NCBI RefSeq assembly: GCF_025639885.1
Contig: NZ_CP106738.1
Location: 558,001-622,000 of the forward strand
Length of the DNA: 64,000 bases
Direction of reading: 5' to 3'
Source: Roseovarius pelagicus
GTDB lineage: Bacteria > Pseudomonadota > Alphaproteobacteria > Rhodobacterales > Rhodobacteraceae
The notes beneath the pieces are model-generated. The model saw only the letters and a list, made by a program, of their open reading frames with translations, made no database searches and was not told where the DNA came from. A program made the translations under genes and the position numbers. Of the stretch, positions 35,449 through 44,561 are shown in pieces; positions within the stretch are counted from its first letter, which is position 1; each line of letters begins with the position of its first letter.

Positions 35449-36480
35449 CGTCTGGCTCGCCCGTTTCGATCAGGCGCCGGACCAGAACAGCGTCCTTGCC
35501 GGTCAGTTGTTGCCAGCGGCGGATGGCGGTATCGACATACTTAGGTTCATACTCGACGCCGTAGCATCGCCGCCCGACCTTCTCTGCTGCCAACAACTTG
35601 GTGCCTGAGCCAAGAAACGGGTCCAACACGATCTCGCCGCGTCTCGACGCATCCTTGATCGCCTCTGCGATCATCGCCACAGGTTTCACAGTCGGATGAA
35701 GCGTCAGATCGCCGCCCTTGCCATTTTGGAACGTGTTAACACCGGGATAGGTCCAGACATTGGTCCGGTTCCGCCCGTAGCGACCGAGCTGCACATTGTT
35801 GGTTGAAGCGACCCCCGGCTTGGCAAACACGGCGACTAGCTCGTGGGCAGAGCGATAAAACGACCCCTGCCCCGGCGTGGTCTTGTTCCAGACGCAGAAG
35901 CTCTTTAGAGCTAGGCTGAGCTTACGCCCAACCGACAGCAACACTTCAATGTGGCGCCAATCCATGAAGAGGTACAGCAATGCGCCGTCACCCGTGTGGC
36001 CCTGCATCACTTTAATGCTGTCGCGCAGGAAGCCTTTGAATTCCTTGTCGGACATTTCTCCTGAGGCGAAGGCAAACTCATTATGTTTGGTCTTTCCCCG
36101 CCCGCCGACGTGACCTTGGATTTTCACATTATAGGGTGGGTCTGTGATAACTAAGCTGGCGATCTGCTCTTCGAATAGGCTTTCCATCATACCGGCATCT
36201 CTTGCGTCGCCGCAGCACACCCGATGTTGACCCAACCGCCAAATGTCTCCGCGCTTGGCGATGACAACGTCTATCGGCAAAGGAATATCGTCTTCTTTTT
36301 CGATTGATGGGCTCGGTTCTTCGTGATCCGTCATTATGAGGTCAATCTCACCCGTGTCGAAGCCGGTAATTTCGAGATCCAGATCAAACTCCGGCAACAG
36401 GTCAGCCAGTTCTCCCAACTCCACGGCCAGCAACTCGCTGTCCCAGCCCGCGTTCAGTGCGATCTTATTGTCGGCAAGCC
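35448..36480 (-). pseudogene. DNA methyltransferase fragment (ParB-domain, beta-class type), truncated at both ends
   Basis: The frame from ADNKIALNAGWD onward matches the middle and C-terminal part of phage-type DNA methyltransferases that carry an N-terminal ParB-like domain. Motif IV DPPYN (after SLVIT) precedes motif I DPFLGSGT, the beta-class order of adenine/cytosine-N4 methylases. The ParB-like N-terminus is missing: upstream of ~36480 the sequence changes character. The C-terminus is cut by the IS half element near 35447 (frame ends with ETGEPDDA then IS-derived codons to 35420). It may be a prophage relic and is probably inactive, although both catalytic motifs survive. Confidence 0.7.
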
Positions 36481-37218
36481 AGATGCAGTGAATAAATGCC
36501 CACAGAGTCTGCAACATTCCCTGCAATCTAGAGTCTTTTCCCTGCTACGACTATTAGGGAATTTGGACGGCAAGCTATTGATTTTCTTGACTGCATACGA
36601 GCCCCACTTGACCTGGAATCGTTCGAAATTGATAATTTCCCTGCTAGGTTCCCTGATAGCAGGGAAATAACCAGACTGGATAGCTGGAGACTGGCAGCAC
36701 AGCCAATATACATGAAAAAAGACGCATACATCCCAATGGGATAACCGGTGATCAGGCGACCAGCCTTCCGTCGTTACTTCGCGGCGGTTCATAAACTGGT
36801 TCACACGCGCGCGCGGTATCGAACGCGCGAACCATCGAGAAAATGGGGGCTTCACCTCATTCGCACAAATGGCGTTTTCTATTTTCGACGTCGTTGATCA
36901 GTGAACCTCAGATCCCTCGGCGCTCCAGAGTTTCTGTTTGTCTCGTTACGCACCCAAGTCCTCGCCGACGCGGTAAAGCGGGCGGTCGACCTGCTGAACG
37001 CAGTCGAAGCAAGAGAGACAAAGGGCTGACAGAGCTGCAAAATACTCCGGTAAACGCCGGACTTATTAGGGATGCTCAAAAATGAAACGGATCGCGGTTG
37101 TAGATCATGACCGTCAATGTCATCCACCGCCCCCGGCACGCGACCTTGGGCACGTTATTGCGGTTCAGCGACTTCCCGACTAGCCTACACCTTCTCACGT
37201 TCCCGAAGGTTGCAAAAC
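36481..37218. other. Gene-free junction region between island and DUF454 gene
   Basis: About 740 bases in which I find no convincing gene; open frames here (for example minus 36454-36855) have atypical composition. It holds a cluster of TTCCCTG/CAGGGAA repeats (36538-36669). The region probably marks the right edge of the mobile segment and the promoter of the DUF454 gene. Confidence 0.5.
36538..36669. repeat. Cluster of TTCCCTG direct and inverted repeats
   Basis: TTCCCTGCTA occurs at about 36538 and again at about 36642, followed within 20 bases by TTCCCTGATA and the inverse AGCAGGGAA. The last two copies form a small palindrome (CCCTGATAGCAGGG). Similar repeats occur near recombination-prone sites in alphaproteobacteria; here they lie beside a truncated methyltransferase. 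Confidence 0.5.
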
Positions 37219-37629
37219 TTGAAAAATGCGCCCCCCCGTTCCGCCGCCCAGCGTTTGCTCTGGACACTTGCTGGCTGGTTGTCGTTGGCTTTGGCCGCGC
37301 TCGGCATCGTGCTGCCCGTTTTACCGACGACACCGCTGGTGCTGCTGGCCGCTTTCGCTTTTGCGCGCGGCTCTCCTCGTTTGCGGGCATGGCTCGACGG
37401 CAGCAAACATTTCGGCCCGTTGATCGCCGATTGGGAAACAACAGGCGCAATCCCGAGGCGCGCAAAAATCTTGGCGTGTGCGCTCATGGCATTGGTCTTT
37501 TTGGTCAGCCTCGTCGCGCAGATGCCGTACTGGATTCTGGCTGTGCAGGCCGTGTGCATGTCTGGCGCGGCAGCCTTTGTGCTGACTCGCCCGGACAGCA
37601 CTGCTGGGCGCGGCGGATCGGGACATTAG
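37219..37629 (+). CDS. DUF454 (YbaN-like) inner-membrane protein
   Basis: A 136-residue membrane protein. The TTG at 37219 is chosen because GAAGG lies about 10 bases upstream and the family begins near this point; an in-frame ATG exists at 37117. The DUF454 hallmark GIVLPVLPTTPLVLLAA is present, followed by FARGSPRLRAWL and a conserved WETTGAI-type loop, then two more hydrophobic helices. The function is unknown. It is convergent with the next gene. Confidence 0.85.
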   Translation: MKNAPPRSAAQRLLWTLAGWLSLALAALGIVLPVLPTTPLVLLAAFAFARGSPRLRAWLDGSKHFGPLIADWETTGAIPRRAKILACALMALVFLVSLVAQMPYWILAVQAVCMSGAAAFVLTRPDSTAGRGGSGH

Positions 37630-37687
37630 CGCGAACATCGCAACGGCTCAGCACAGCATATCGCGATGCGTCCGCAGGCGGCGTCAG

Positions 37688-38761
37688 CTACACACCGATT
37701 TGCCTCTCTGGTGCGGCAAATAGCGGGGGGAGTTCGGGAAAATCAGCCAGCACGCGCGCCGCTTGCGGCAAGCGATCCGGATAAAACACTCCATTATCCC
37801 ACAAACGAACGCCATCAAGCTCAATCGTCGGATCGATCACATTCCAGCATATTTCCCCCGGTGGCTGCGTACCGCAGGTGTGAAAATGCAATATCCTAGG
37901 GTTTCCGAAGGCAGATCCACTCCACCGTTCCGGTGTGTTTTCCACGCTGTCGTCATACGCGCAGCCGGGATGAATCCCAGCATGCCAAGAGTGTACCGCG
38001 TACCGATCCAGCCCATATCGCGCCGAAACGTGGTCGTAATGCGCGTTGGCCTGTTGAATGCCGCCTGCGTCGCCGGAAAAACCTGCCAATCGGCCATCTT
38101 GCATTTCTGCAAATGTGCCTGCGTTCAACGGCTCATAAAAAGACTCATAATAACGCGATCCGGTTCCGATCAGAAACTCTGGCAAAGCCAATCGCCCGGT
38201 GAAATGGCGGGCAGGAACGGGCGAAAACACCGATAGCGGAAACCGCGCGCAGGTCGTATCTGACGGAATCGCCATCGCGGGGGCATGGCCAGTCAAATGA
38301 GTGCCATCCGCGCAACTAATCACGATCTGGCCCGCATTGAACAATGCTGTGTCCACAGCCGTCTTTAACGCAGTGAATGCGCCATAGGGCGCAACGCCAA
38401 AACTTGACCGCAACATTGCTGCGTTCAACGCATAACACTGCACCATCCGCGCCCGACCCGGCGCGTTATCAAAACGCAACTGATCACCGATACGCGCCAA
38501 TGAGATCAGTACGTCCGCCTCGAGCATTCGCTCCATCAACGCGCTTGGGACTTCGCGCGCTTCGGGATCGAACGCGACGTTCATACATTCGACCCGAGCC
38601 CCAAGACGGGTCAGCGCGTCTATGATACTTGGCGCAAGGTCCGCGCCATAATACCCCAGATCAGGGGATTCAATCGCGACCAGAACATGCTCGTCGGGTG
38701 TGACCCGTGCACAGTTGGCGACCAAATTCAATGCGCCCGGATTGATCGCCGCTTGTGTCAA
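37688..38761 (-). CDS. M29 aminopeptidase-like / NicX-like metal-dependent enzyme
   Basis: A 357-residue protein of the fold shared by M29 aminopeptidases and 2,5-dihydroxypyridine 5,6-dioxygenase (NicX). Candidate metal ligands lie in the C-terminal half: SWHAGIHPGC and LHFHTCG, followed by PPGEI. The N-terminal half is alpha/beta (HVLVAIESPDLGYYG). The neighbours (carboxymuconolactone decarboxylase-like proteins, Rieske oxygenase) favour a role in ring or amide breakdown over peptide cleavage, but the substrate is unknown. It follows the small AhpD-like gene at once (stop 38762, start 38761), so they are co-transcribed. Confidence 0.65.
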   Translation of the reverse strand: MTQAAINPGALNLVANCARVTPDEHVLVAIESPDLGYYGADLAPSIIDALTRLGARVECMNVAFDPEAREVPSALMERMLEADVLISLARIGDQLRFDNAPGRARMVQCYALNAAMLRSSFGVAPYGAFTALKTAVDTALFNAGQIVISCADGTHLTGHAPAMAIPSDTTCARFPLSVFSPVPARHFTGRLALPEFLIGTGSRYYESFYEPLNAGTFAEMQDGRLAGFSGDAGGIQQANAHYDHVSARYGLDRYAVHSWHAGIHPGCAYDDSVENTPERWSGSAFGNPRILHFHTCGTQPPGEICWNVIDPTIELDGVRLWDNGVFYPDRLPQAARVLADFPELPPLFAAPERQIGV

Positions 38762-39115
38762 TCAAACATCTCTGGCGTGGGCGGCAGCGAATTGATCGAA
38801 TGCTTCCAGCGCCTTGGCACCATAGGTAATGCCCGGCCCCGCCCCCATATAAGCAGCCATTTCCAGCATTTCGATTATTTCGTCGCGCGTTGCCCCAAGC
38901 CGCACCAGCGATCGAACATGAAATCCGATGCAGCTTTCACAGCGGGTTGTAATGGCGATCCCCAAGGCCACGAATTCTTTGGTCTTTTCATCCAATGCGC
39001 CGTTTTTCTTGGCGGCGCGAGACATGGTGCCGTAGCCCTTTGTCATTTCGGGCGCTGCCTTGGTCAGCACGCCAATGCGTTTTTCCGTCTCGCTGAGAAA
39101 TGCGATCCAATCCAT
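38762..39115 (-). CDS. Carboxymuconolactone decarboxylase / AhpD-like protein
   Basis: A 117-residue protein. The start is ATG 39115, four bases after the stop of the next gene upstream; the frame opens further up only as a shadow. The AhpD/CMD motif CESCIGFH (Cys-x-x-Cys-x-x-x-His) is intact, with the preceding Glu in KTKEFVALG, so a thiol-based peroxidase-like or decarboxylase activity is possible. Confidence 0.88.
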   Translation of the reverse strand: MDWIAFLSETEKRIGVLTKAAPEMTKGYGTMSRAAKKNGALDEKTKEFVALGIAITTRCESCIGFHVRSLVRLGATRDEIIEMLEMAAYMGAGPGITYGAKALEAFDQFAAAHARDV

Positions 39116-39119
39116 GTAC

Positions 39120-39698
39120 TCAATCCTTTTTGTAATATCCCACGACATCGCCATCGGTGGTGACCCCCAGCCCGTTAAGCAGACGATTGACGTAGTTGAA
39201 ATACCCGATGATCTGGTTGGCTTCGAGTATTTCACCATCGTCCAGACCGGCATCGCGCAAGGCCTGAACGTCGGACTGGCACATCTGACCGGGACGCAAC
39301 GTCAGTTTTTCGGTATACTCCATAAGGGCCAGTTCACGCCCGTCGAACACGTCCTGTGGTCGCCGCTGATCCAGTGCCGCCCGGATTTCCTCCGCGCGGT
39401 CCGCGTCCCCGATGAGATGCGCCGCGTTCGTCCAGTGATTGGCCAGAGAATATGGGCAATCGTTCAGGATCGACACCCAGGAACTGATCACCTCCTGCAA
39501 CCACGTCGGCAAGGTATTGGCCGGATCATGCAAGGCGGCGCGGTAGAGCACGACATGGCCACGCATCGTGCTGGGACGGTGCGAATGCACGCGCATCACG
39601 TTGTCCACTGTTCCGTGCGGCGTCCGCGCCAGCGTCAACACATCGCGCAGCTCTGGCCCCGCTTCTTCGTCGGAGATCATACTGATCCAAGCGGTCAT
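39120..39698 (-). CDS. CMD-family peroxidase-related protein
   Basis: A 192-residue protein. ATG 39698 is chosen for ACGAGGAAC about 10 bases upstream. It belongs to the uncharacterised peroxidase-related branch of the carboxymuconolactone decarboxylase family: NDCPYSLANH keeps one Cys and the His but has Ser in place of the second Cys. It is first in a three-gene minus-strand operon with the AhpD-like and M29/NicX-like genes and is divergent from the LysR gene. Confidence 0.82.
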   Translation of the reverse strand: MTAWISMISDEEAGPELRDVLTLARTPHGTVDNVMRVHSHRPSTMRGHVVLYRAALHDPANTLPTWLQEVISSWVSILNDCPYSLANHWTNAAHLIGDADRAEEIRAALDQRRPQDVFDGRELALMEYTEKLTLRPGQMCQSDVQALRDAGLDDGEILEANQIIGYFNYVNRLLNGLGVTTDGDVVGYYKKD

Positions 39699-39820
39699 GG
39701 CGCGTGTTCCTCGTGAAAATACATCCCAATCGCCCTGCACCACGACGGCAGGCGTCAGGGATCGGGCACGGCGACTGTCCGGGTGCGCCGTCTGGATTTC
39801 AATTGCAAAGGCATTACGCA

Positions 39821-39840
39821 TATCATTAGAATTCATAATA
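39821..39840. promoter_or_regulatory. Candidate LysR operator
   Basis: TATCATTAGAATTCATAATA is an imperfect palindrome centred on GAATTC, ending at the LysR start codon and lying between two divergent genes. LysR regulators commonly bind AT-rich dyads in this position. It is assigned by symmetry only. Confidence 0.35.
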
Positions 39841-40772
39841 TGATCCGCAATTTGCCCTACACCTCGCTCCGCAGCTTCGAGAGCGTCGCACGGCTCGGCA
39901 GTTTTAGCCGCGCAGCAGATGAAATGAACGTTACGCAAAGCGCGGTCAGCCAGCATGTTAAAGCTCTGGAAGAATGGACAGGTTGCGTTCTGCTCCACCG
40001 CAGTCGTGCCGGCAGCAAGCCGACTGCGGAAGGGATTGCGATGGCTGCGGCCATCGCCAATGGGTTGGGGCAGATATCTGACCTATGCACACAATTACAG
40101 AGCAGAAACGCCCGCGATGCACCCATAATTCTGGCCAGCTTGCCCGGCTTTGCGGTTAACTGGCTCTTTCCCCGGTTGATCCACTTTGATCAGGCCAACC
40201 CCGATCTGTCGGTGTCGATCCATACGAACACATCCAGCGGCGATCTGGTCGCCGGAGATTGCGACCTGTCGATCCGGTATGGTTTGGGAAACTATCGCGG
40301 CATGTATGTGGAACGTCTCCTATCCGAAACGCTCACACCGGTCTGCGCTCCGTCCCTGCTCTCTACCGGACCGGCGCTGAACACAGTTGACGACCTCGCA
40401 CGGCATACCCTGCTGATTGATGATATCTCGGATCTCGGGGGAGAACCGCCTACATGGTCCTATTGGGCCGAGCGCGCGGGCCTGACGATGCCAAAGCCAG
40501 CGAACACGCGACGTTTCGGTCAGTCCAACATGGTGGTACAGGCAGCAATCGAGGGCTATGGTGTCGCGTTGGGGCGTTCACCGCTAATTCAGGCCTCACT
40601 GGCGACTGGTGCGCTGGTTGCGCCCCTGCCACATCAGGTGCCGTCACAATACGCATATTGGCTGGTTTGCGCGAAACAGGCGTTGCGCGCACCACGGTTA
40701 CGTCTGTTCCGGGACTGGCTGGTTCAAGAAGCGACAGAGCAGACTTCCGTTGAAAACTATCAAACCAGCTAA
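39840..40772 (+). CDS. LysR-family transcriptional regulator (GcvA-like)
   Basis: A 310-residue regulator. ATG 39840 begins MIRNLPYTSLRSFESVARL, typical of the GcvA-like subgroup. The winged HTH spans ~7-65 (SFSRAADEMNVTQSAVSQHV), and the effector-binding domain follows from ~95. It is divergent from the CMD/M29 operon and upstream of the Rieske oxygenase gene, so it probably controls one or both. Confidence 0.92.
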   Translation: MIRNLPYTSLRSFESVARLGSFSRAADEMNVTQSAVSQHVKALEEWTGCVLLHRSRAGSKPTAEGIAMAAAIANGLGQISDLCTQLQSRNARDAPIILASLPGFAVNWLFPRLIHFDQANPDLSVSIHTNTSSGDLVAGDCDLSIRYGLGNYRGMYVERLLSETLTPVCAPSLLSTGPALNTVDDLARHTLLIDDISDLGGEPPTWSYWAERAGLTMPKPANTRRFGQSNMVVQAAIEGYGVALGRSPLIQASLATGALVAPLPHQVPSQYAYWLVCAKQALRAPRLRLFRDWLVQEATEQTSVENYQTS

Positions 40773-40852
40773 TGCATGGCATAAACTCTTGATGATTGCG
40801 CAATCCGCAGATGCGCCCGCATGGTGACAAAGTACAGGATTGGACTCATGAT

Positions 40853-41875
40853 ATGTTTCTGAGAAATTGTTGGTATGTCGCCGGTTGGAGCACGGATTTC
40901 GGCCGCCACCTGAAACCCGAAACCATATTGGGCGACGCGATTGTCATCTACCGCAAGGCTGACGATACCGCAGTGGCACTGCAAAATGCCTGCCCCCATC
41001 GCAAGCTGCCGCTGTCAGAAGGCAACCTGCAAGGCGATACTGTCGAATGCGGCTATCACGGCCTGACATTCGACTGCAAAGGCGCCTGCGTGGCCGCGCC
41101 GACCCAACCAGACAACATCCCCAAACGCGCCGTCGTCCGATCCTATCCGGTAGTTGATCGCTATCGCCTGCTGTGGATTTGGATGGGCGATCCGGCGATG
41201 GCTGATCCGGACCAAATCCTGAGCATTGAGAATTTTGATAACCCCGATTGGGGATACACCGATGGCGGCGCAATGGACATTGCCTGCAACTATCTGTGGG
41301 TCTGTGATAACTTGCTGGATCCCAGCCATGTCGCCTGGGTACATGTGTCATCCTTCGCAGGTGCCGGAACGGACAGCGAACCCTTGAACGTGTCGCGACA
41401 TGACGCCGGCGTTCTGGTCCACCGTTGGATTATGAACGGTGCTGCCAGCCCCTACTACGCCCCGCTGATCAAATTCGACGGCCCTTGTGACCGCCTTCAG
41501 CACTACGAAATGCTCTATCCCGGTATCGGATTGAACAAGTCGATCTACACACCCGCAGGAACCGGCGGCGAAGGCTCGGCCCCGAACCCACAGACCTATA
41601 TCAACATCTCATATAATTTTATGACCCCGATCGATGCGGACAATACTCGCTATTTCTGGTTCCAGCATCGCAACACCGATGGGCAGGATCAGGCGATTTC
41701 GGAGCGGATGAACGCAGGTGCGCGCACTGCGTTTGAGGAAGACCGCGCAGTTCTGGTCAAGGTCCACGAAGGCATGAAGCACATGGAAACGCCTGCGCTT
41801 GATCTGGGGTTGGACGCCGGGGCCAAACTGTTTCGAAGGGGTCTCGCTAAATTGATTGAAGCAGAAACCGCATAA
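40853..41875 (+). CDS. Rieske non-heme iron oxygenase (VanA-like)
   Basis: A 340-residue oxygenase alpha subunit. The Rieske [2Fe-2S] centre is CPHR (residues ~46-49) and CGYH (~65-68). The mononuclear iron site is in NLLDPSHVAWVH (Asp and two His). Size and layout fit the vanillate demethylase/Pdm-type single-component oxygenases that demethylate or hydroxylate aromatic acids. A reductase gene is not seen next to it. The start is ATG 40853; an upstream frame to 40796 is possible but less family-like. Confidence 0.9.
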   Translation: MFLRNCWYVAGWSTDFGRHLKPETILGDAIVIYRKADDTAVALQNACPHRKLPLSEGNLQGDTVECGYHGLTFDCKGACVAAPTQPDNIPKRAVVRSYPVVDRYRLLWIWMGDPAMADPDQILSIENFDNPDWGYTDGGAMDIACNYLWVCDNLLDPSHVAWVHVSSFAGAGTDSEPLNVSRHDAGVLVHRWIMNGAASPYYAPLIKFDGPCDRLQHYEMLYPGIGLNKSIYTPAGTGGEGSAPNPQTYINISYNFMTPIDADNTRYFWFQHRNTDGQDQAISERMNAGARTAFEEDRAVLVKVHEGMKHMETPALDLGLDAGAKLFRRGLAKLIEAETA

Positions 41876-41996
41876 AACTTGGCTGAATTGCGAGCGCGCG
41901 ATAGGCCATGAGGACGGAATGAAGGATTTAGGTTGCCAGTTTTGGCTTCATAGTCGCACATAGGGTGGCCAGTCGCTGATCGGGCAACACTAAAGA

Positions 41997-42021
41997 GCGG
42001 ACCGTACGCATGACGGACCGC
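41997..42021. promoter_or_regulatory. Dyad upstream of ABC transporter operon
   Basis: GCGGACCGT and ACGGACCGC, separated by 7 bases, form an inverted repeat with one mismatch pair, 24 bases before the binding-protein start. It could be an operator or an mRNA leader hairpin. Confidence 0.35.
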
Positions 42022-42044
42022 ATATCCAACTTGGAGGGAAAGAC

Positions 42045-42872
42045 ATGAAGTATGGCAGAAGAACCGCGCTGATCGGCGCGATGGTCGGATTGGTGGGTAT
42101 CGCCACGACACTGGGCGGCGCCCCGGCCCAAGCACAGGACGCAACCGCGAATTCTCTGCTTAACGAAATTCAGTCCCGCGGCGTGCTGCGCGTCGGCACC
42201 ACGGGCGACTACTACCCGATGACATTTCGCGAAGTCGGCAAGGATGAATTCGTTGGCCACCAGATCGACGCTGCCCGTGAAATGGCCAAGGATCTGGGTG
42301 TAGAAGTGGAATTTGTAACCACCGAATGGAAAACCATGATCACCGGCATTCAGGCCGGGCGCTATGATATCGCCATGAGCGGCACATCAATGAGCCTGTC
42401 GCGCGCCAAAGTGGTCGGGATGAGCACGCCCTGGGGCATCAACGGTTTCGTTCCTGTCGTCCTACGGAAAAATGCAGATCAATATGCCTCGTGGGATGAT
42501 CTCAACAGCCCAGACCGGACCGTTGGCGTCACCCTTGGCACCACGATGGAGGATTACATCCGCGCGGAGCTGCCGAATGCGGAGATGCGCCGGGTCGAGA
42601 GCCCCGGTAACGGCTGGCAAGAAGTGCTGGCCGGTCGGTCAGACTACACCGTGACCACTTTGGTAGAGGCATCGGGCCTGCAAGAACGCTACGAGGAAAT
42701 TCAGATGATTTTCCCCGAACAGGCACGCAGCGCGTTGCCGATGGCCTTCCTGACACCGATCGAGGATCAGATCTGGCTGAACTATGTTAACAACTGGGTT
42801 CTGCTGAAAAAGCAGGCAGGTTATTTTGACGCGCTCAACGAAACATGGGGCGTGGTCCTGCTGGGCGATTGA
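42045..42872 (+). CDS. ABC transporter substrate-binding protein (polar amino acid type, family 3)
   Basis: A 275-residue periplasmic binding protein with a signal peptide ending APAQAQ (~33). The family-3 marks VGTTGDYYPMTFRE, IDAAREMAKDLG and TWKTM-like segments are present. This branch resembles cyclohexadienyl dehydratase-like binding proteins and often binds aromatic or small carboxylates, not only amino acids. A good GGAGGG site precedes ATG 42045. It is first in a three-gene importer operon. Confidence 0.92.
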   Translation: MKYGRRTALIGAMVGLVGIATTLGGAPAQAQDATANSLLNEIQSRGVLRVGTTGDYYPMTFREVGKDEFVGHQIDAAREMAKDLGVEVEFVTTEWKTMITGIQAGRYDIAMSGTSMSLSRAKVVGMSTPWGINGFVPVVLRKNADQYASWDDLNSPDRTVGVTLGTTMEDYIRAELPNAEMRRVESPGNGWQEVLAGRSDYTVTTLVEASGLQERYEEIQMIFPEQARSALPMAFLTPIEDQIWLNYVNNWVLLKKQAGYFDALNETWGVVLLGD

Positions 42873-42883
42873 TCGTAAAGGAT

Positions 42884-42932
42884 GTGAGGCAAGGAACCAA
42901 TTGATGACATCGACAATCAACACTTGCCTCAC
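42884..42932 (+). promoter_or_regulatory. Intercistronic stem-loop between binding protein and ATPase genes
   Basis: GTGAGGCAAG (42884-42893) pairs with CTTGCCTCAC (42923-42932), a perfect 10-bp stem; TTGAT/ATCAA inside can extend it. No T-run follows, so it may protect the upstream mRNA and give more binding protein than ATPase. Confidence 0.5.
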
Positions 42933-42956
42933 CTCATATTCCGCAAGGGCAGTTCA

Positions 42957-43727
42957 ATGACAGGCACATCGCACGCGACACAACCGGGCGAAGATCCGGT
43001 TGTGCAATTGATTTCCGTCGAAAAAAACTTTGGCGATTACACAGCCCTGAAAGACATCAATCTGGACGTTCGCAGCGGCGAAAAAGTCATCATATGTGGG
43101 CCATCCGGATCGGGAAAATCCACGCTGATCCGTTGTATCAACCGGCTGGAACAACATGACGCCGGGAAGATCATCGTCGACGGCGTAGAGATGAGCGACG
43201 ACACCCGAAACCTCGCAACCATCCGCAGCGAGGTTGGCATGGTGTTTCAGCAATTCAACCTGTTCCCACACATGAGCGTACTGGACAATCTTGCGCTCGC
43301 TCCGATGCGTGTGCGCGGCGTGAGCCGGGCAGAGGCAGAAGAAACCGCGCTGGCCCTGCTGGAACGCGTGCGCATCCCTGAACAAGCCCGCAAATACCCC
43401 GCACAGCTATCCGGCGGTCAGCAGCAGCGCGTTGCCATCGCCCGCGCGCTCTGCATGAAGCCGCGCGTGCTGCTCTTTGACGAACCGACATCGGCGCTGG
43501 ACCCCGAGATGATCAGCGAGGTTCTGGACGTGATGGAAGAACTGGCGCGCGAAGGCATGACAATGATCTGCGTCACCCACGAGATGGGATTTGCCCGCAA
43601 GGTTGCCGATACTATGGTGTTCATGGATCAGGGCCAGATTGTCGAAAAGGCACCGACCGAAGCGTTCTTTTCCGGTGCCCAAAATGCCCGCACGCAGCTA
43701 TTCCTCGATCAAATTTTGTCACACTGA
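42957..43727 (+). CDS. Polar amino-acid-type ABC transporter ATPase
   Basis: A 256-residue ATPase. Walker A is GPSGSGKST, the signature LSGGQQQR, Walker B VLLFDEP, switch His in CVTHEMG. ATG 42957 is preceded by AAGGG. It is strongly like GlnQ/HisP-type proteins. It energises uptake together with the adjacent permease and binding protein. Confidence 0.94.
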   Translation: MTGTSHATQPGEDPVVQLISVEKNFGDYTALKDINLDVRSGEKVIICGPSGSGKSTLIRCINRLEQHDAGKIIVDGVEMSDDTRNLATIRSEVGMVFQQFNLFPHMSVLDNLALAPMRVRGVSRAEAEETALALLERVRIPEQARKYPAQLSGGQQQRVAIARALCMKPRVLLFDEPTSALDPEMISEVLDVMEELAREGMTMICVTHEMGFARKVADTMVFMDQGQIVEKAPTEAFFSGAQNARTQLFLDQILSH

Positions 43728-43739
43728 AGGGACGCCCTC

Positions 43740-44510
43740 ATGTCTTTGCGTCTACGCCCCCTCCTGCCCTTGTTGGCCGTCCTCTTTCTCGCAGGCTGTG
43801 GCGGTGGCAACTACACATGGGGTTGGCATGTTGTATCGCCTTTTGACACACGCGGCCTGACCAACCTCGAATTTTTGGCAAACGGCGTTTACTCGACCAT
43901 CTCGGTCGCGCTCGTTTCGATATTCTTCTCCGTGCTTCTGGGGCTGATCTTTGCCCTGCCCGCGCTGTCGTCAAACCGTACACTCGCCATCATCAGCCGC
44001 ATCTATGTCGAGTTTTTTCGCGCAGTGCCGATGCTGGTGCTGATCCTCTGGGTTTATTACGGGGTGCCCGTACTGACAGGCCTGCAACTGAGCGTGTTCT
44101 TTGCCGGGGTGATCGCGCTTGCGCTTTGCGACAGTGCGTTTGAAGCCGAAATTTTTCGCGCCGGACTACAATCCATAGAGGTCGGTCAGCGCGAGGCAGC
44201 GGATGCACTGGGATTGAGCTACATGGACAAATTACGGTTTATCATCCTGCCGCAGGCTGTACGCCGTGTGTTGCCACCGCTGGGTAATCAGTTTGTCTAT
44301 ATGCTCAAGGCATCCTCGCTGCTGTCCGTCATCGGCTATAGCGAACTCACCCGCCGCGCCAATGAACTGGTTGTGGTGGAATACCGACCCTTGGAAATCT
44401 ACAGCCTGCTGGTGCTGGAATATCTAGTGCTGATCCTGATCGCATCATGGGGTGTCAGGACGCTGGAACGACGGCTGGCACGCAGCGACCGGTCGGCAGC
44501 ACGGATCTAG
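43740..44510 (+). CDS. Polar amino-acid-type ABC transporter permease
   Basis: A 256-residue inner-membrane protein. A lipobox-like LAGC occurs at the end of the first helix, which is unusual but probably just part of a hydrophobic N-terminus. The permease EAA loop is present (EAADALGLSYMDKLRFIILPQA). Four to five further helices follow. The importer seems to use this single permease as a homodimer. It ends just before a strong bidirectional terminator. Confidence 0.92.
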   Translation: MSLRLRPLLPLLAVLFLAGCGGGNYTWGWHVVSPFDTRGLTNLEFLANGVYSTISVALVSIFFSVLLGLIFALPALSSNRTLAIISRIYVEFFRAVPMLVLILWVYYGVPVLTGLQLSVFFAGVIALALCDSAFEAEIFRAGLQSIEVGQREAADALGLSYMDKLRFIILPQAVRRVLPPLGNQFVYMLKASSLLSVIGYSELTRRANELVVVEYRPLEIYSLLVLEYLVLILIASWGVRTLERRLARSDRSAARI

Positions 44511-44522
44511 GTTCGAAACACG

Positions 44523-44555
44523 GCGGCACCCTTGGAAATACCCCAAGGGTGCCGC
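44523..44555. terminator. Strong hairpin between convergent genes
   Basis: GCGGCACCCTTGG (44523-44535) pairs perfectly with CCAAGGGTGCCGC (44543-44555), a 13-bp stem with a 7-base loop, between the stops of the permease (44510, plus) and aepW (44562, minus). It can serve both strands. Confidence 0.75.
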
Positions 44556-44561
44556 TGTCTG

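Noticed and set aside
36454..36855. 133-codon minus-strand frame in the junction region
   Set aside because: Composition is unlike a protein (many Cys, Arg, Ser) and it spans the methyltransferase breakpoint and the repeat cluster.
5159..37218. Whole 32-kb segment as one tRNA-Gln-integrated island with att repeats
   Set aside because: I could not find a copy of the tRNA 3' end near the right side, so boundaries by site-specific integration are not supported.
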